Part shown: positions 5,227 through 6,981 of the stretch, piece by piece
Position numbering within the stretch: the first letter of the stretch is position 1
Layout of the letters: each line of letters begins with the position of its first letter
Assembly: GCA_900549895.1 (NCBI GenBank)
Contig: URQG01000100.1
Location: 1-6,981, forward strand
Reading direction: 5' to 3'
From: an uncultured Lachnobacterium sp.
Lineage (GTDB): Bacteria > Bacillota > Clostridia > Lachnospirales > Lachnospiraceae
DNA: 6,981 nt
Notes under the pieces: generated by a model
What the model was told of the DNA's origin: nothing
What the model saw: the letters and a program-made list of their open reading frames with translations, nothing else
Databases searched by the model: none
Program-made: the position numbers and the translations under genes

Positions 5227-5856
5227 TTATATATGCTTTCCGCAGATATCGTTCAGACAGCACTTGTCGCAGTAAGGTTTCGTTCTTGCCGTACACACAG
5301 CGCGTCCGTGATCGACGAGGCGGTGGCAGAAGTCGTTGCCTTCTTCCGGAGGGATGATCTTCCAGAGAGCCATCTCGACTTTCTTCGGATCTTTCTCATT
5401 GACCAGACCGATACGGTTGCACAAGCGGATACAGTGTGTATCCGCCACGATCGCCGGCTTGCCGAATACATCGCCCATGATCAGGTTGGCACTTTTACGG
5501 CCCACGCCAGGAAGTGAGAGTAAGGCGTCAAAATCATCCGGTACCTGTCCGTGGTAGACATCGCGCAGCATGCGCATGCATCCGCTGATGTCTTTGGCTT
5601 TGCTTTTTCCAAGTCCGCATGGACGAACGATCGCTTCAATCTCTTCGACCGGAGCATCTGCTAATGCATTCACGTCAGGAAACTTCTTATACAATTCCTG
5701 AACAACGACATTGACTCTTGCATCCGTACACTGTGCGGCGAGACGGACACTGACGAGCAGCTTCCATGCTTCGTTGTACTCGAGGCTGCAGCCGGAGTCG
5801 GGATATTCTTTTTTCAAACGCTTTATGACTTCGAGCGCTAAGTCTTTTTTCTTCAT
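5227..5856 (-). CDS. nth: Endonuclease III, base-excision DNA glycosylase/AP lyase
   Basis: A 209-residue HhH-GPD enzyme that removes oxidised pyrimidines and nicks the abasic site by beta-elimination. The helix-hairpin-helix motif LPGVGRKSAN (115-124) contains the Schiff-base Lys121, and VADTHCIRLCNR (138-148) contains the catalytic Asp139. These match Lys120 and Asp138 of the E. coli enzyme. The LAAQCTD segment (39-45) corresponds to the family's LSAQxTD. The C-terminal 4Fe-4S cluster cysteines are 188, 196, 199 and 205, spaced C-x7-C-x2-C-x5-C, one residue longer in the first gap than the usual C-x6-C; Cys200 is an extra neighbour. The length is standard. ATG 5856 has AGGTGA at 5861-5866, 4 nt upstream. 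It is a single gene with its own predicted promoter, divergent from the dehydrogenase gene. Confidence 0.96.
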   Translation of the reverse strand: MKKKDLALEVIKRLKKEYPDSGCSLEYNEAWKLLVSVRLAAQCTDARVNVVVQELYKKFPDVNALADAPVEEIEAIVRPCGLGKSKAKDISGCMRMLRDVYHGQVPDDFDALLSLPGVGRKSANLIMGDVFGKPAIVADTHCIRLCNRIGLVNEKDPKKVEMALWKIIPPEEGNDFCHRLVDHGRAVCTARTKPYCDKCCLNDICGKHI

Positions 5857-5883
5857 GAGTTCACCTGTTTTCTATCATCAAAT

Positions 5884-5912
5884 TTTATACATAGTTTAAG
5901 GCAATTCGACAA
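5884..5912 (-). promoter_or_regulatory. Predicted promoter of nth
   Basis: On the minus strand, TTGTCG (5907-5912) and TATAAA (5884-5889) are 17 bp apart, with an AT-rich stretch leading to the nth ribosome binding site. The rest of the gap up to the dehydrogenase (5913-6054) is AT-rich and shows no clear second promoter on the + strand. Confidence 0.55.
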
Positions 5913-6054
5913 AGAATACAACTATCCAAACGCAGGAATTTAAGTGGAATTTTATAGCGACATCTGATAGGATAGAGACGGAACATATAAGGCTGATTGG
6001 ACCTGAAGAAGGCTCTATATAAAAAATGATAAATTTAAAAATTGGAGGAAAATT

Positions 6055-6955
6055 ATGGATAGTAAACATATTGCGATACCTGTCATACTGAAGATCGGTC
6101 CGGGTGTTCTGGATGAACTCGGTAAGTATCTGATGGATGCGCAGCTGCAGAAGGTTGTGATTTTATTTGGAAACGGTCTGATCGATATGTTCGGCCGGAG
6201 TGTAATGGAATCATTGAAAGAATCCGGCGTGGATGTGCTTGAGTATCAGGAACTGGATACGGTGCGTCTGGAAGATCTGACAAGTCTCGCTTTTTCGATG
6301 CCGGCAAAGACACAGGCGATCATCGGCATCGGTGGTGGTAAGGTCATCGATGCGGCAAAATATTGCGGTTTTCTGCGCAATCTCGCTTTTATCAGTATTC
6401 CTACCTCGGCTTCCAGTGACGGATTTTCCAGTGCGAGTGCGTCTCTTCTCGTGGAAGGGCACAGAAAGTCCGTCCCGGCGCGTCTGGCATATGGAATCGT
6501 GGTCGACACGAAGATTATCAAAAGTGCGCCGGAGAAATTCCTGTATTCCGGAATCGGCGATATGGTGTCGAAGATTACAGCTCTCTATGACTGGATCTTT
6601 GAGGAGCAGCACGGATACGGCAAAGTCAATGATTTTGCGGTCATGATCGCGAAAAAGGCGGTCAATAGCTTCGTGCGCACGCCGTTTGAAAGCATTGATG
6701 AGGATCTGTTTCTGAAGGAACTTCTTGATTCTCTGGCGATGAGCGGTATCGCCAATGAGATTGCGGGCAGCAGTGCGCCGACGAGCGGCAGCGAGCATCT
6801 GATCTCGCACGCTTTGGATAAGATGCTGGAGCATCCGCAGCTTCACGGAATTCAGGTCGGGGTGGCAACCTATCTGATGAGTGTAGTGCAGGATCACAGA
6901 TATCGCCGCGTGGACACGATTTTTACACAGACCGGATTCTGGGACTATGTGAAGA
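6055..6955 (+). CDS. Glycerol-1-phosphate dehydrogenase-like iron-containing alcohol dehydrogenase (5' part, cut by contig end)
   Basis: The first 300 codons of an NAD(P)-dependent metal dehydrogenase, family length about 350-400. The Rossmann-type half shows VVILFGNGLID (34-44) and the nucleotide-binding IGIGGGKVIDAAK (90-102). ISIPTSASSDGFSSASAS (113-130) and SGIGDMVSKITALYDW (165-180) are typical of the sn-glycerol-1-phosphate dehydrogenase branch (archaeal EgsA, B. subtilis AraM). Likely metal ligands are Asp169, His248 (GSEHLISH) and His264 (LHGIQVG). The branch reduces dihydroxyacetone phosphate to glycerol-1-phosphate; the substrate here is inferred from family resemblance only. GGAGG at 6044-6048 lies 6 nt before the ATG. 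The C-terminus is missing: the open frame runs into sequencing adapter at 6956, so the last residues (TVSYTHLRA) are not biological. Confidence 0.88.
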
Positions 6956-6981
6956 CTGTCTCTTATACACATCTCCGAGCC
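6956..6981. other. Nextera/Tn5 sequencing adapter contamination at the contig end
   Basis: Bases 6956-6974 read CTGTCTCTTATACACATCT, the reverse complement of the 19-bp Tn5 mosaic end used in Nextera libraries. Bases 6975-6981, CCGAGCC, match the start of the Nextera read-2 adapter extension. The match is continuous over all 26 bases to the window end. This is not genomic sequence, and any reading frame crossing it is artificial at that point. Confidence 0.97.

Noticed and set aside
6211..6972. Long minus-strand ORF beginning MCIRDS
   Set aside because: It starts inside the adapter sequence and is the antisense shadow of the dehydrogenase gene. That N-terminus is a recognised artefact of Nextera adapters.

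Overview
The window looks like chromosome from a gut Firmicute, most likely a member of the Lachnospiraceae. This is inferred from several signs: strong AGGAGG-type ribosome binding sites, moderate-to-low GC, a BspA-like leucine-rich-repeat secreted protein, a PadR / HAAS-type membrane protein / DUF4097 cassette, and the style of the housekeeping proteins. No rRNA, tRNA, CRISPR array, phage gene or transposase was found. The last 26 bases are not genomic: they match the Nextera (Tn5) sequencing adapter, so this is an untrimmed contig end.

Layout. Bases 1-1735 hold part of a tandem family of secreted BspA-like LRR proteins on the + strand. First comes the 16-residue tail of an upstream copy (1-52), then one complete gene (99-1457), then a third copy cut off just after its signal peptide (1504-1686). 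The repeat unit (gene plus spacer) has a period of exactly 1405 bp. The broken copy joins unrelated sequence that may be the 3' end of another gene (possibly a chemotaxis receptor), and a strong hairpin terminator follows.

Bases 1736-3966 form a compact minus-strand operon, transcribed from a near-consensus promoter (TTGACA-17-TATATT). It encodes a PadR repressor, a six-helix membrane protein with an N-terminal HAAS/permease-prefix-like domain, and a membrane-anchored DUF4097 beta-solenoid protein with four exact 19-residue repeats. The first two genes overlap by 14 bp and the last two are 9 bp apart. A cluster of TAYGCCTG repeats and a 9-bp inverted repeat sit directly downstream of the -10 box. 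This suggests that the PadR protein represses its own operon.

Bases 3967-6955 are housekeeping or metabolic. They hold an RluA-family pseudouridine synthase with an S4 domain (+), endonuclease III (nth, -) convergent with it, and the first 300 codons of a glycerol-1-phosphate dehydrogenase-like iron-containing alcohol dehydrogenase (+), divergent from nth and cut by the contig end.

No wholly new system is evident. The points most worth a second look are the tandem LRR array with its broken copy, the repeat-rich PadR operator, the regular DUF4097 solenoid, and the adapter contamination.
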